Position numbers and translations under genes: made by a program. Below, in pieces: positions 1 to 7,472 of a stretch of 12,464 nucleotides of DNA. Every line of letters begins with the position of its first letter. Position 1 is the stretch's first letter. The notes under the pieces are model-generated. The model saw only the letters and a list, made by a program, of their open reading frames with translations, searched no databases and was not told the origin of the DNA. The stretch is from positions 1 to 12,464 of the forward strand of contig CAMLKO010000016.1 of the NCBI GenBank assembly GCA_946480495.1, given 5' to 3'. This stretch comes from an uncultured Caulobacteraceae bacterium. GTDB taxonomy: Bacteria > Pseudomonadota > Alphaproteobacteria > Caulobacterales > Caulobacteraceae.

Positions 1-972
1 ATCGAGCTGGGGCTGGGCTATTCGACCGGCGAGGGCGTGGGCATGGATGCGCGCTGGACCCGCTACAACCGCCTGCGCCGGGCCGACACGACCTCCATCA
101 CCCTGCGGCTCGCCCAGATCGAGCAGCGGCTGGAGGGCAAGCTGGTGCTGCCCCACTGGCGAAAGCCGCAGCGGACGCTGACGCTGACCTCGGCGATCTT
201 CAACGAGAAGACCGACGCCTATGACGAAACGGGCCTGAGCGCCTCGATCGACCTGACGCGGCGCCAGGGCAAGACCTCCTACGTGACGTTCGGCGCCTCG
301 CTCGACGTCGCCGACACCGCGGAGAAGGTGAAGGTCAACAACCTCACCGTCATCGGCGACCACAAGGAGACGATCACCGGCGCGCTGCTGGCCGCCTTCG
401 CCCTCGACCGCTCCGACGATCCGCTGGACCCCCGCCACGGCTGGCGGCTGGAGGCGCGGACCGAGCCGACGCTGGTCACCGGCGCGGATTCGCTGGGCTA
501 TCTGCGGACCCAGGCGCAGGCGTCCGCCTACTTCCCGTTCGGCAAGGAGGCCCGCACGGTGCTGGCCGGGCGGGCGCGGGTGGGGACCATCCTGGGCGGC
601 AACATCCCGGGCGTGCCGGCCGCGCGGCGGTTCTATGCGGGCGGGGGCGGGTCGGTGAGGGGCTACGCCTACCAGGGCGTCGGACCGCGGCTGCCGGACA
701 ACACGCCGCAAGGGGGCCTGTCGCTGCTGGAGACCTCGCTGGAGATCCGCCACGACCTCAACGCGCGCTGGGGCTTTGCGGCGTTTGTCGATGCGGGCGC
801 GGTGGGGACGCATACGACGCCGACGGGCGATGACTACAGCGCGGGCGTGGGGGTCGGCGTCCGCTACAACCTGGGCTTTGGGCCGATCCGCGCCGACATC
901 GCCGTGCCGCTCGACAAGCGCCAGGGCGATCCGAACTTCCAGATCTACGTCAGTATCGGACAGAGCTTTTGA
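1..972 (+). CDS. tamA: TamA, Omp85-family outer membrane barrel (5' truncated)
   Basis: The reading frame is open from the first base of the window, so the N-terminus (signal peptide and POTRA domains) is missing and 323 residues remain. What is visible is an Omp85/BamA-type beta-barrel. It has alternating amphipathic strands, a 'DPRHGWRLEA' strand turn, the family's conserved VRGY motif inside 'GGGSVRGYAYQG' (about bases 643-678), and a final strand ending in 'YVSIGQSF'. A C-terminal phenylalanine is the usual beta-signal read by the BAM complex. TamA sits in the outer membrane and works with inner-membrane TamB to support insertion of some outer membrane proteins and, as proposed for the TamB family, lipid movement across the periplasm. 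The gene overlaps the downstream tamB by four bases, which separates it from a generic BamA. The partner and the barrel make TamA the best call; a generic Omp85 surface-antigen protein is the alternative. Confidence 0.9.
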   Translation: MELGLGYSTGEGVGMDARWTRYNRLRRADTTSITLRLAQIEQRLEGKLVLPHWRKPQRTLTLTSAIFNEKTDAYDETGLSASIDLTRRQGKTSYVTFGASLDVADTAEKVKVNNLTVIGDHKETITGALLAAFALDRSDDPLDPRHGWRLEARTEPTLVTGADSLGYLRTQAQASAYFPFGKEARTVLAGRARVGTILGGNIPGVPAARRFYAGGGGSVRGYAYQGVGPRLPDNTPQGGLSLLETSLEIRHDLNARWGFAAFVDAGAVGTHTTPTGDDYSAGVGVGVRYNLGFGPIRADIAVPLDKRQGDPNFQIYVSIGQSF

Positions 973-3900
973 TCGAGGACCCTGCCCCGCCCGGACCGCC
1001 GGAGCCGCCGCTGGCGCGCAGGGGCCGGCTGCACCCGGCGCTGTGGACGATCATCATCGCCGTGGCGGCGGTGCTGGTGGTCGCGGCGGCGCTGTTTGGG
1101 ACGCGCTACAGCCTCGTCACCTCGCCGGGGCGGCTGTTCGTCGAGTCGCGGCTGGCCGGGCTGAAGCTCGGGCGGATCGGGCGGCTGCACGTCGAGGGGC
1201 TGCGGGGCGACGTCTTCCACGACTTCACCATCACGCGGCTGACCATCTCCGACGAGAAGGGGGTGTGGCTGGAGGGACGGGAGGTCCACGTCGTCTGGCA
1301 TTACGGCCAGCTCTTCTTCCGCCGCTTCCACGCCGACGAGATCACCGCGCAGAAGGTGACCCTGATCCGGCGCCCGACCCTGACGCCGAAGGGCAAGTCG
1401 CAGGAGCTGCCGGTCTCCTTCGAGATCGACAGCGCCAGGGCGCGCATCGAGACGCTGCCCGATTTCAGCTACCGGCGGGGGTTGTTCGACCTGACGGCCT
1501 GGCTGAAGGTCGAGCGGCGCGGCGCCGACAGCGGCCACATCGAGGCGCACAGCCTGCTGCAGGGCGCGGACTTCCTGCGCACCGACTTCGAGGTCGGCCG
1601 CAACAAGTCGCTGAACGTCACCGCCGACGCGCGCGAGGACCACGGCGGCGCCATCGCGGGCGCGCTTGGCCTGCCGGCGGACAAGCCGTTCGTGCTGAGC
1701 GGGCGGGCGAGCGGCACGACCGAGGTCGGCCGTTTCACGCTGATCGCGCGGTCGGGCGCGACGACGCCGGTGAACGCGCTGGGGGCCTGGAACAAGGACG
1801 GCGGCTCGGCGGCCGGGCAGATCGCGCTGGCGGCCTCGCGCCTGACCGACGACTGGGTCGCCAAGCTGGGACCGGAGGCGAAGTTCTCCGTCGGCGGCCG
1901 GCGGCGGCCCGACGGCGCCTATGCGCTGGACGGCAAGATCGACGCCGAGAACCTGCACGTGACCTTCAAGGGCCCCGCGGACCTGATCGCGCGGCGGCTG
2001 ACGCCGGCGGGGCTGACGGTCGCGCTCGACACCAACTCGATCCAGCGGATGTTCGGCGGGGTGGTCGACGCCCGGGCCCACGCGACCGGCGTGCTGAAGG
2101 GCGGCTGGTCGGAGTGGGTCTATACCGCGCGGCTGGACGGGCATGACCTGACGGCCGCCGGCTATCGGCTGGCGAGCGCTAGCGGACCCGCGCAGCTCAG
2201 CCGGCGCAAGGGCGTCTTCCTGCTGAGCGGCGAGCTGACCGGGGCGGGCGGCGGCGGGCGCGGCTACCTGCCCGCCGCGCTGGGCGCGCGGCCGCATGCG
2301 ACCTTCGCCGGCTCGCGGGAGAAGAACGGCGAGTACCTGATCCGCCGCGTGGTCGCGACGGGGCCCGGGCTGGTGGTCGACGCGGCCGGAAAGCGGACCA
2401 TCTTCGGCAACTACAGCTTCAAGGGGACGGCGCAGCTCACCCAGCTGCAGGCCTGGCATCCGGGCGCGAAGGGCGTGGTGAAGGCGAGCTGGGCGGCGGG
2501 GCGCGAGGGCGGCGCGGGCGACCATCCGTGGACCTACGACTTCGACGCCAGGGGGACTGCGTTCGCCGCGGGCTGGTCGGAGTTCGACCGGCTGGCGGGC
2601 GACGCGCCCCGGCTGCGGGCGAAGGGGACCTGGAGCCATGGCGTCATCAACGTCGCCGACTCCACGCTGGACGGCGCGGCGGGATCGGTGCGGGCCAAGG
2701 GCGTCTATGGGCGCGACGGCGGGCTGAACTTCACCGGCGACTGGAATGCGAAGGGGCCGTTCAGCGCGGGGCCGGTCGTGCTCGCGGGCGACGTGAAGGG
2801 CTCGGGGAGCGTCACCGGCACGCTGTCGCAGCCGCGCGCCGACCTGGTGGCCGATTTCGACACCATCGAGCTGCCGCGCCTGACGCTCAACAAGGCGCAC
2901 GCCAAGATCAGCTTCCGGCGCGGGCCCGACGCCACCGACGGCGAGCTGCAGCTGGCGGGCGCCAGCGCCTATGGACCCGCGCGGATCGACACGGCTTTCC
3001 GGTTTATGCCGGGCGGAGTGGACCTGACCGGGCTCGACGCCGACGCGGGCGGGGTGCGGGCCAAGGGCGCGGTGGCGCTGCGCAGCAACCGGCCCTCGAC
3101 CGCCGACCTGACGCTGGCCATCGGGCCCGGCGCGCTGCTGAACCGGGGGCAGGTCGCGGGCGTGGTGAAGATCACCGACGCGCCGGGCGGGGCGATCGCC
3201 AACATCGACCTCACCGCCAAGGACGCCTCGATCGTGGGTGGCGGGCGGGTGGTGATCAGCTCGGGCGCGCTACATGGATCCGGCCCACTCGCGCGTTTGC
3301 CGCTGGCCGTGCAGGCGGAGGGCCTCGCGGCGGCGGGACCCTGGAAGCTCGACACCACCGGCGTCCTCTCCTCCGAGCCGCAAGGCTATACGCTCGCGCT
3401 GAACGGGACGGGGCAGCTGGGACGGGCGCAGGTGCGGACGCTGGAGACGGCGGTGCTGCGCTTCGGCGGACCGGCGCAGTCGGCCAGGCTCAGGCTGGCC
3501 GTCGGTTCCGGCCGCGCGGACATCGACGCCCAGCTCGCCGACGGCGCAGCCTCGATGAACGCGGTGCTGAACGACGTGGCGCTCAACGCCTTCAACGAGG
3601 ACCTGGCCGGGCGTATCGACGCCACCGCCAGCCTGCAGGGCAAGGGCGAGCGGCTGACCGGCCAGATGGAGGCGACGCTGCGCGGCGCGCGCGGCCGGGG
3701 CGTGTCGCAGACCCTGTCGCTGGACGGCACGGTGCAGGCGCGGCTGAACGACAACGAGCTGGCCATCGACGCGACGGCGACCAATGCGGAGGGCCTGCGC
3801 TCGAACGCCAACGTGGTGCTGCCGGTGGAGGCGTCGGCCGCGCCGCTGCGGCTGGCGGTGGCGACGCGGCGGCCGATGCGCGGCCAGTTCTCCGCCGACG

Positions 3901-5150
3901 GCGAGATCAAGCCGCTGTGGGACCTGTTCATCGGCGGCGAGCGGTCGCTGGCCGGCCATGTGATCACGCAGGGCACGCTGGCCGGCAGCCTCGCCGACCC
4001 GCAGATCACCGGCAGCGCGACGCTCGCCAACGGCCGCTTCGACGACAGCCAGACGGGGCTGCAGCTGCGCGACCTGATGCTGGCGTCGACCTTCCAGGGC
4101 GAGGCGATCAATGTGACCAGCCTGTCGGGCACCGACGGCCGCGGCGGCTCGGTGAACGGCGCGGGCCGGATCGACCTGCGGCGTAACGGGACGAGCAGCT
4201 TCCGGCTCGACCTGACCCGCTTCCAGCTGGTCGACAACGACCTGGCCACCGCGACGGCCTCGGGCCAGGCGACCATCAACCGCAACGAACAGGGGCAGGT
4301 GAAGCTGACCGGGGCCCTGACCATCGACCGCGCCGACATCGCCGCCAATCCGCCGGTGCCGTCGGGCGTGACGCCGATGGACGTCATCGAGATCAACCTG
4401 CCGCCGCAGCGCCAGGAAGGCCTGCAGCTGGAGGCCGCGCGGGGCCTGAACGTGGCGCTGGACGTCGACCTGAACGCCCCCCGGCGGGTGTTCGTGAAAG
4501 GCCGGGGGCTCGACGCCGAGCTGTCTCTGAACGCCCATGTCGGCGGCACCACGCGCCATCCCGAGCTATCGGGCGTCGCGAGGCTGGTTCGCGGCGACTA
4601 CGACTTCGCCGGCAAGCGGTTCGTGTTCGACCAGCGGGGCGTGGTCTATCTGGCGAGCTCGGCCGAACGCATCCGGCTCGACCTGACGGCGATCCGCGAA
4701 GACCCGACGCTGACGGCGGTGATCCGCATCCAGGGCACGGCGGCGAAGCCGGAGATCACGCTGACCTCCACGCCGGTGCTGCCCAGCGACGAGGTGCTCT
4801 CGCAGGTGCTGTTCGGCGCCTCGGCCTCGCAGCTGTCGCCGGTGGAGGCCGCGCAGATCGCTTCCGCGCTGGCCTCGCTGGCGGGCGGCGGGGGGCTGGA
4901 CGTGATCGGCGGGCTGCGCGGGCTCGCCCACCTCGACCGGCTGACCTTCGGCGGCGGGGAGGCGGGCGGCGTGACCATCGCCGGCGGCAAGTACCTGACC
5001 GACAACGTCTACCTGGAGATCATCGGCGGCGGCCGCGAAGGCCCGGCGGCGCAGGTGGAATGGCGCATCAAGAAGAGCCTCGCCATCGTCTCGCGCATCG
5101 CCGGACAGGGCGGCACGCGGCTGTCGGTGCGCTGGCGCAAGGACTACTGA
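969..5150 (+). CDS. tamB: TamB, translocation and assembly module inner membrane protein
   Basis: This 1393-residue protein is somewhat longer than the roughly 1260 residues of E. coli TamB. A short proline-rich cytoplasmic start (residues 1-20) leads into one hydrophobic segment at about residues 24-43 ('LWTIIIAVAAVLVV' core), consistent with a signal anchor. A very long repetitive region rich in Gly, Ala, Asp and short beta-strands follows, as in the AsmA-like/TamB superfamily, whose members form a lipid-lined beta-taco across the periplasm. The C-terminal 300 or so residues look like the TamB domain (DUF490). They contain 'GGTTRHPELSGVARL', 'LTSTPVLPSDEVLSQVLFG' and 'GKYLTDNVYLEI', and end in 'RWRKDY', a typical family end. 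The start is TTG at 969, overlapping the tamA stop as TTGA. A GGA at 958-960 gives a weak ribosome site and no better start lies nearby, so translation is probably coupled to tamA. The frame is intact throughout. Confidence 0.93.
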   Translation: MIEDPAPPGPPEPPLARRGRLHPALWTIIIAVAAVLVVAAALFGTRYSLVTSPGRLFVESRLAGLKLGRIGRLHVEGLRGDVFHDFTITRLTISDEKGVWLEGREVHVVWHYGQLFFRRFHADEITAQKVTLIRRPTLTPKGKSQELPVSFEIDSARARIETLPDFSYRRGLFDLTAWLKVERRGADSGHIEAHSLLQGADFLRTDFEVGRNKSLNVTADAREDHGGAIAGALGLPADKPFVLSGRASGTTEVGRFTLIARSGATTPVNALGAWNKDGGSAAGQIALAASRLTDDWVAKLGPEAKFSVGGRRRPDGAYALDGKIDAENLHVTFKGPADLIARRLTPAGLTVALDTNSIQRMFGGVVDARAHATGVLKGGWSEWVYTARLDGHDLTAAGYRLASASGPAQLSRRKGVFLLSGELTGAGGGGRGYLPAALGARPHATFAGSREKNGEYLIRRVVATGPGLVVDAAGKRTIFGNYSFKGTAQLTQLQAWHPGAKGVVKASWAAGREGGAGDHPWTYDFDARGTAFAAGWSEFDRLAGDAPRLRAKGTWSHGVINVADSTLDGAAGSVRAKGVYGRDGGLNFTGDWNAKGPFSAGPVVLAGDVKGSGSVTGTLSQPRADLVADFDTIELPRLTLNKAHAKISFRRGPDATDGELQLAGASAYGPARIDTAFRFMPGGVDLTGLDADAGGVRAKGAVALRSNRPSTADLTLAIGPGALLNRGQVAGVVKITDAPGGAIANIDLTAKDASIVGGGRVVISSGALHGSGPLARLPLAVQAEGLAAAGPWKLDTTGVLSSEPQGYTLALNGTGQLGRAQVRTLETAVLRFGGPAQSARLRLAVGSGRADIDAQLADGAASMNAVLNDVALNAFNEDLAGRIDATASLQGKGERLTGQMEATLRGARGRGVSQTLSLDGTVQARLNDNELAIDATATNAEGLRSNANVVLPVEASAAPLRLAVATRRPMRGQFSADGEIKPLWDLFIGGERSLAGHVITQGTLAGSLADPQITGSATLANGRFDDSQTGLQLRDLMLASTFQGEAINVTSLSGTDGRGGSVNGAGRIDLRRNGTSSFRLDLTRFQLVDNDLATATASGQATINRNEQGQVKLTGALTIDRADIAANPPVPSGVTPMDVIEINLPPQRQEGLQLEAARGLNVALDVDLNAPRRVFVKGRGLDAELSLNAHVGGTTRHPELSGVARLVRGDYDFAGKRFVFDQRGVVYLASSAERIRLDLTAIREDPTLTAVIRIQGTAAKPEITLTSTPVLPSDEVLSQVLFGASASQLSPVEAAQIASALASLAGGGGLDVIGGLRGLAHLDRLTFGGGEAGGVTIAGGKYLTDNVYLEIIGGGREGPAAQVEWRIKKSLAIVSRIAGQGGTRLSVRWRKDY

Positions 5151-5156
5151 GCAATG

Positions 5157-5179
5157 CGCCGGGCGATTTTCCGGCGTTT
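5157..5179 (+). terminator. Inverted repeat after tamB, possible weak terminator
   Basis: CGCCGG (5157-5162) and CCGGCG (5171-5176) form a perfect 6-bp stem with an 8-base loop, followed by only three T residues (5177-5179). It begins six bases after the tamB stop codon, the right place for a terminator of tamAB. The short U-tract makes it weak at best. A second small stem, GGGAA/TTCCC (5182-5186 / 5192-5196), follows directly. Confidence 0.25.
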
Positions 5180-5182
5180 GGG

Positions 5183-5209
5183 GGAACAACTTTCCCGCGC
5201 CGCTCGGTT
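5183..5209 (+). promoter_or_regulatory. Possible EcfG/SigT-type general stress promoter before the ast operon
   Basis: GGAAC at 5183-5187 matches the -35 element of the alphaproteobacterial general stress sigma factor (EcfG/SigT/RpoE2). GGTT at 5206-5209 resembles its -10 core CGTT. The gap of 18 bases between GGAAC and GGTT is one longer than the usual 16-17, and the C of CGTT is a G, so the match is imperfect. This 71-base gap is the only non-coding space ahead of the four-gene operon, so a promoter is expected here or further upstream. No convincing housekeeping promoter is visible. Confidence 0.22.
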
Positions 5210-5221
5210 AGGGTGACGCTT

Positions 5222-6466
5222 ATGCGTCTTGCCCCCGAAGACCGCACGATCCTCGACCGCGTCGCAGCCGAAGGCGGCGCGATCGTGCAGCGCGCCGTGG
5301 ACTGGTGCGCCATCAACTCCGGCAGCCGCAACTTCGAGGGCCTGGAGCGCCAGCGCGCGGCTCTGGTCGAGGCGGTGTCGGTCCTGCCCGCCGCGCCCAT
5401 CGAGGCGCCGCTGGCGCCCTCCATCGAGATCGGCTCCGACGGGCGCGAGCGCGAGCTGGCCCATCCGCCGAGCATCGCGGTGGTGGTGCGGCCCGAAGCG
5501 GCCCTGCAGGTGGTGCTGACCGGCCACTACGACACCGTCTATCCGGCCGACAGCCGCTTCCAGTCGGTGACGACGCGGCCGGACGGCGCGCTGCAGGGGC
5601 CGGGCGTCGCCGACATGAAGGGCGGCATCAGCGTGATGCTGGCGGCGCTGGCGGCGTTCGAAGGCCATCCGGCGGCGAAGAACCTCGGCTACCGCGTGCT
5701 GCTGTCGCCGGACGAGGAGATCGGCTCGATCGCGTCGGCCCCGTTGCTCGCCGAGTTCGGGAAGCTCGGGCACGTGGGCATGACCTACGAGCCGGCGATG
5801 GACGGCGGGCTGGCGTCGGAGCGCAAGGGCTCGGGCAATTTCCATGTGCGGGTGAAGGGACGCGCGGCCCACGCCGGGCGGGACTTCGCGGCCGGCAGGA
5901 ATGCGGTGGCCGCGGCGGCGCGGATCGCGGTGGCGCTGGATGCGCTGAACGGCAAGCGCGACGGGGTGACGGTGAACGTCGCCCGCATCGATGGCGGCTC
6001 GCCGCTCAATCAGGTGCCGGACAACGCCGTGCTGCGCTTCAACGCGCGCTTTCCCGACGAGGCCGCCTGCCGCTGGATGGAATTCGCCATCGGCGAGGCG
6101 CTGAAGGTCGAGCGACGGGACGGCGTCGAGGTCGACCTGCACGGCGGCGTGACCAGGCCCGCCAAGCCCTTCACGGCCGCGCAGAAGCAGCTGTTCACGG
6201 CCGTGAAGAAGGCCGGCGCCTTGCTGGGGCAGGAGATCGGCTGGAAGCCGTCGGGCGGGGTGTGCGAGGGCAACAACCTGTTCGCGGCGGGGCTGCCGAA
6301 CGTCGACACCCTGGGCGTGCGCGGCGGCGACATCCATTCGGAGAACGAGTTCGCCTGGCCGCAGAGCTTTGCCGAACGCGCGCAGCTGTCGGCGCTGATC
6401 CTGATGAAGCTGGCGAGCGGCGAGATCGACGGGCCGGCCCTGCGCGCGGCCATGGAGGCGGCCTGA
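5222..6466 (+). CDS. M20-family metallohydrolase, candidate succinylglutamate desuccinylase
   Basis: This 414-residue zinc hydrolase belongs to the ArgE/DapE/carboxypeptidase G2 family. Every expected metal-site residue is present: His102 and Asp104 (GHYDTVYP), Asp131 (GVADMKGG), Glu165/Glu166 (PDEEIGS), Glu190 (TYEPA) and His372 (GGDIHSENE). The ligand spacings 102-131-166-190 equal those recalled for carboxypeptidase G2 (112-141-176-200). A lid/dimerisation segment with 'KGRAAHAG' lies between the two halves of the catalytic domain. No signal peptide is seen, so it is cytoplasmic. ATG 5222 is chosen because it has an AGGGTGA ribosome site 6-7 bases upstream and gives a normal family N-terminus; the open frame further upstream overlaps tamB. 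The gene stops one base before astA and is the first gene of the ast operon. M20 membership is seen directly. The substrate is inferred: N-succinylglutamate fits the context and the family chemistry (DapE removes succinyl groups, carboxypeptidase G2 releases glutamate). Another acyl-amino acid or a peptide is possible. Confidence 0.92.
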   Translation: MRLAPEDRTILDRVAAEGGAIVQRAVDWCAINSGSRNFEGLERQRAALVEAVSVLPAAPIEAPLAPSIEIGSDGRERELAHPPSIAVVVRPEAALQVVLTGHYDTVYPADSRFQSVTTRPDGALQGPGVADMKGGISVMLAALAAFEGHPAAKNLGYRVLLSPDEEIGSIASAPLLAEFGKLGHVGMTYEPAMDGGLASERKGSGNFHVRVKGRAAHAGRDFAAGRNAVAAAARIAVALDALNGKRDGVTVNVARIDGGSPLNQVPDNAVLRFNARFPDEAACRWMEFAIGEALKVERRDGVEVDLHGGVTRPAKPFTAAQKQLFTAVKKAGALLGQEIGWKPSGGVCEGNNLFAAGLPNVDTLGVRGGDIHSENEFAWPQSFAERAQLSALILMKLASGEIDGPALRAAMEAA

Positions 6467-6467
6467 G

Positions 6468-7472
6468 ATGCTGGTCGTCCGCCCGGCGGGGCCCGCCGAC
6501 TATGAGGTGCTGATGGAGCTCGCGGTCCTGTCCGGCCGCGGGTTCACCAGCCTGCCCGAGGACGAGCCGACCCTTCGCGAGCGGCTGGCGCTGTCGGAGC
6601 TGAGCTTCGGCGGCAAGGTCGCCGCGCCCGAGGCCTGGTACAGCCTGATGCTGGAGGACCTGGCGAGCGGCGAGGTCATCGGCGTCGCCAGCGTGAAGGC
6701 GGGCGTGGGGCTGAAGCGGCCGTTCTTCTCCTTCCGGGTCGTGACGCTGGCGCAGTCGTCGCCGACGCTTGGCATGCGCTTCGACCACCAGGCGCTGGTG
6801 CTGGTGAACGAGTGCGCGGGCTGGACGGAGGTGGGCTCGCTGTTCCTGCGGCCGGAGCGGCGCCACGGCGGGGCGGGCAAGCTGCTGGCGCAGAGCCGCT
6901 ACATGCTGATCGGCATCGAGCCGGAGAAGTTCGCCGAGATGGTGCTGGCCGAGCTGCGCGGCTGGTTCGACGAGGACGGGACCTGCCCCTTCTGGGAGAG
7001 CGTCGCCTATCGCTTCTTCCACCTGCCCTTCGACGAGGCCGACCTGATGAGCGCCTCGACCGACGGGCAGTTCATCCTCGATCTGGCGCCGCGCCACCCG
7101 ATCTACGTCGAGCTGCTGCCCGATGCGGCGCGCGAAGCGATCGGCAAGGTGCACCGGGAAGGCGAGGGCGCGCGGGTGATGCTGGAGCGGGAGGGCTTCC
7201 GCTACTCCGGGCTGGTGGACCTGTTCGACGCCGGGCCGACGATGACCTGCGTCCGGAACGACATCCACACGGTGCGCGACGCCCGGCGGCTGCGGCTGAA
7301 GATCGGCGCCGATGCGGGCGAAGAGGCGGGGCTCGTCAGCACCGACGACATCGGCCGCTTCCGGGCCGTGCGCGTGCCGGTGCGGGTGGACGGCGAAACC
7401 GCGGTGATCTCGCCCGACGCCGCCGAGGCGCTGCGGCTGCGCGGCGGCGACGTGGTGAGGGTGAAGACGTGA
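6468..7472 (+). CDS. astA: Arginine N-succinyltransferase
   Basis: AstA transfers succinyl from succinyl-CoA to the alpha-amino group of arginine, the first step of the AST catabolic pathway in the cytoplasm. The 334 residues are close to the family length (about 340). The sequence starts 'MLVVRPAGPADYEVL', a GNAT-like first strand and helix, followed by 'GRGFTSLPEDEPTL' and 'FFSFRVVTLAQSS'. A CoA-binding loop, 'RPERRHGGAGK', lies at residues 128-138, and 'FWESVAYRFF' follows; all are characteristic of AstA. The start is ATG 6468, one base after the stop of the M20 gene, with GGAGG at 6454-6458 as ribosome site. The stop overlaps the astD start as GTGA. Only one astA copy is seen, so there is no sign of the paired subunits found in pseudomonads (aruF/aruG). 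Confidence 0.95.
   Translation: MLVVRPAGPADYEVLMELAVLSGRGFTSLPEDEPTLRERLALSELSFGGKVAAPEAWYSLMLEDLASGEVIGVASVKAGVGLKRPFFSFRVVTLAQSSPTLGMRFDHQALVLVNECAGWTEVGSLFLRPERRHGGAGKLLAQSRYMLIGIEPEKFAEMVLAELRGWFDEDGTCPFWESVAYRFFHLPFDEADLMSASTDGQFILDLAPRHPIYVELLPDAAREAIGKVHREGEGARVMLEREGFRYSGLVDLFDAGPTMTCVRNDIHTVRDARRLRLKIGADAGEEAGLVSTDDIGRFRAVRVPVRVDGETAVISPDAAEALRLRGGDVVRVKT

Noticed and set aside
945..2900. Long open frame on the minus strand opposite tamB (about 650 codons)
   Set aside because: It is antisense to the clear tamB frame, very Arg/Pro-rich with no recognisable domain, and typical of high-GC shadow frames. Similar shadows lie opposite or within other frames of the remaining genes.
5060..5221. 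Upstream extension of the M20 gene to 5060
   Set aside because: The extension overlaps the tamB C-terminus, encodes low-quality sequence and lacks a ribosome site. ATG 5222 has a good one and gives a normal family N-terminus.
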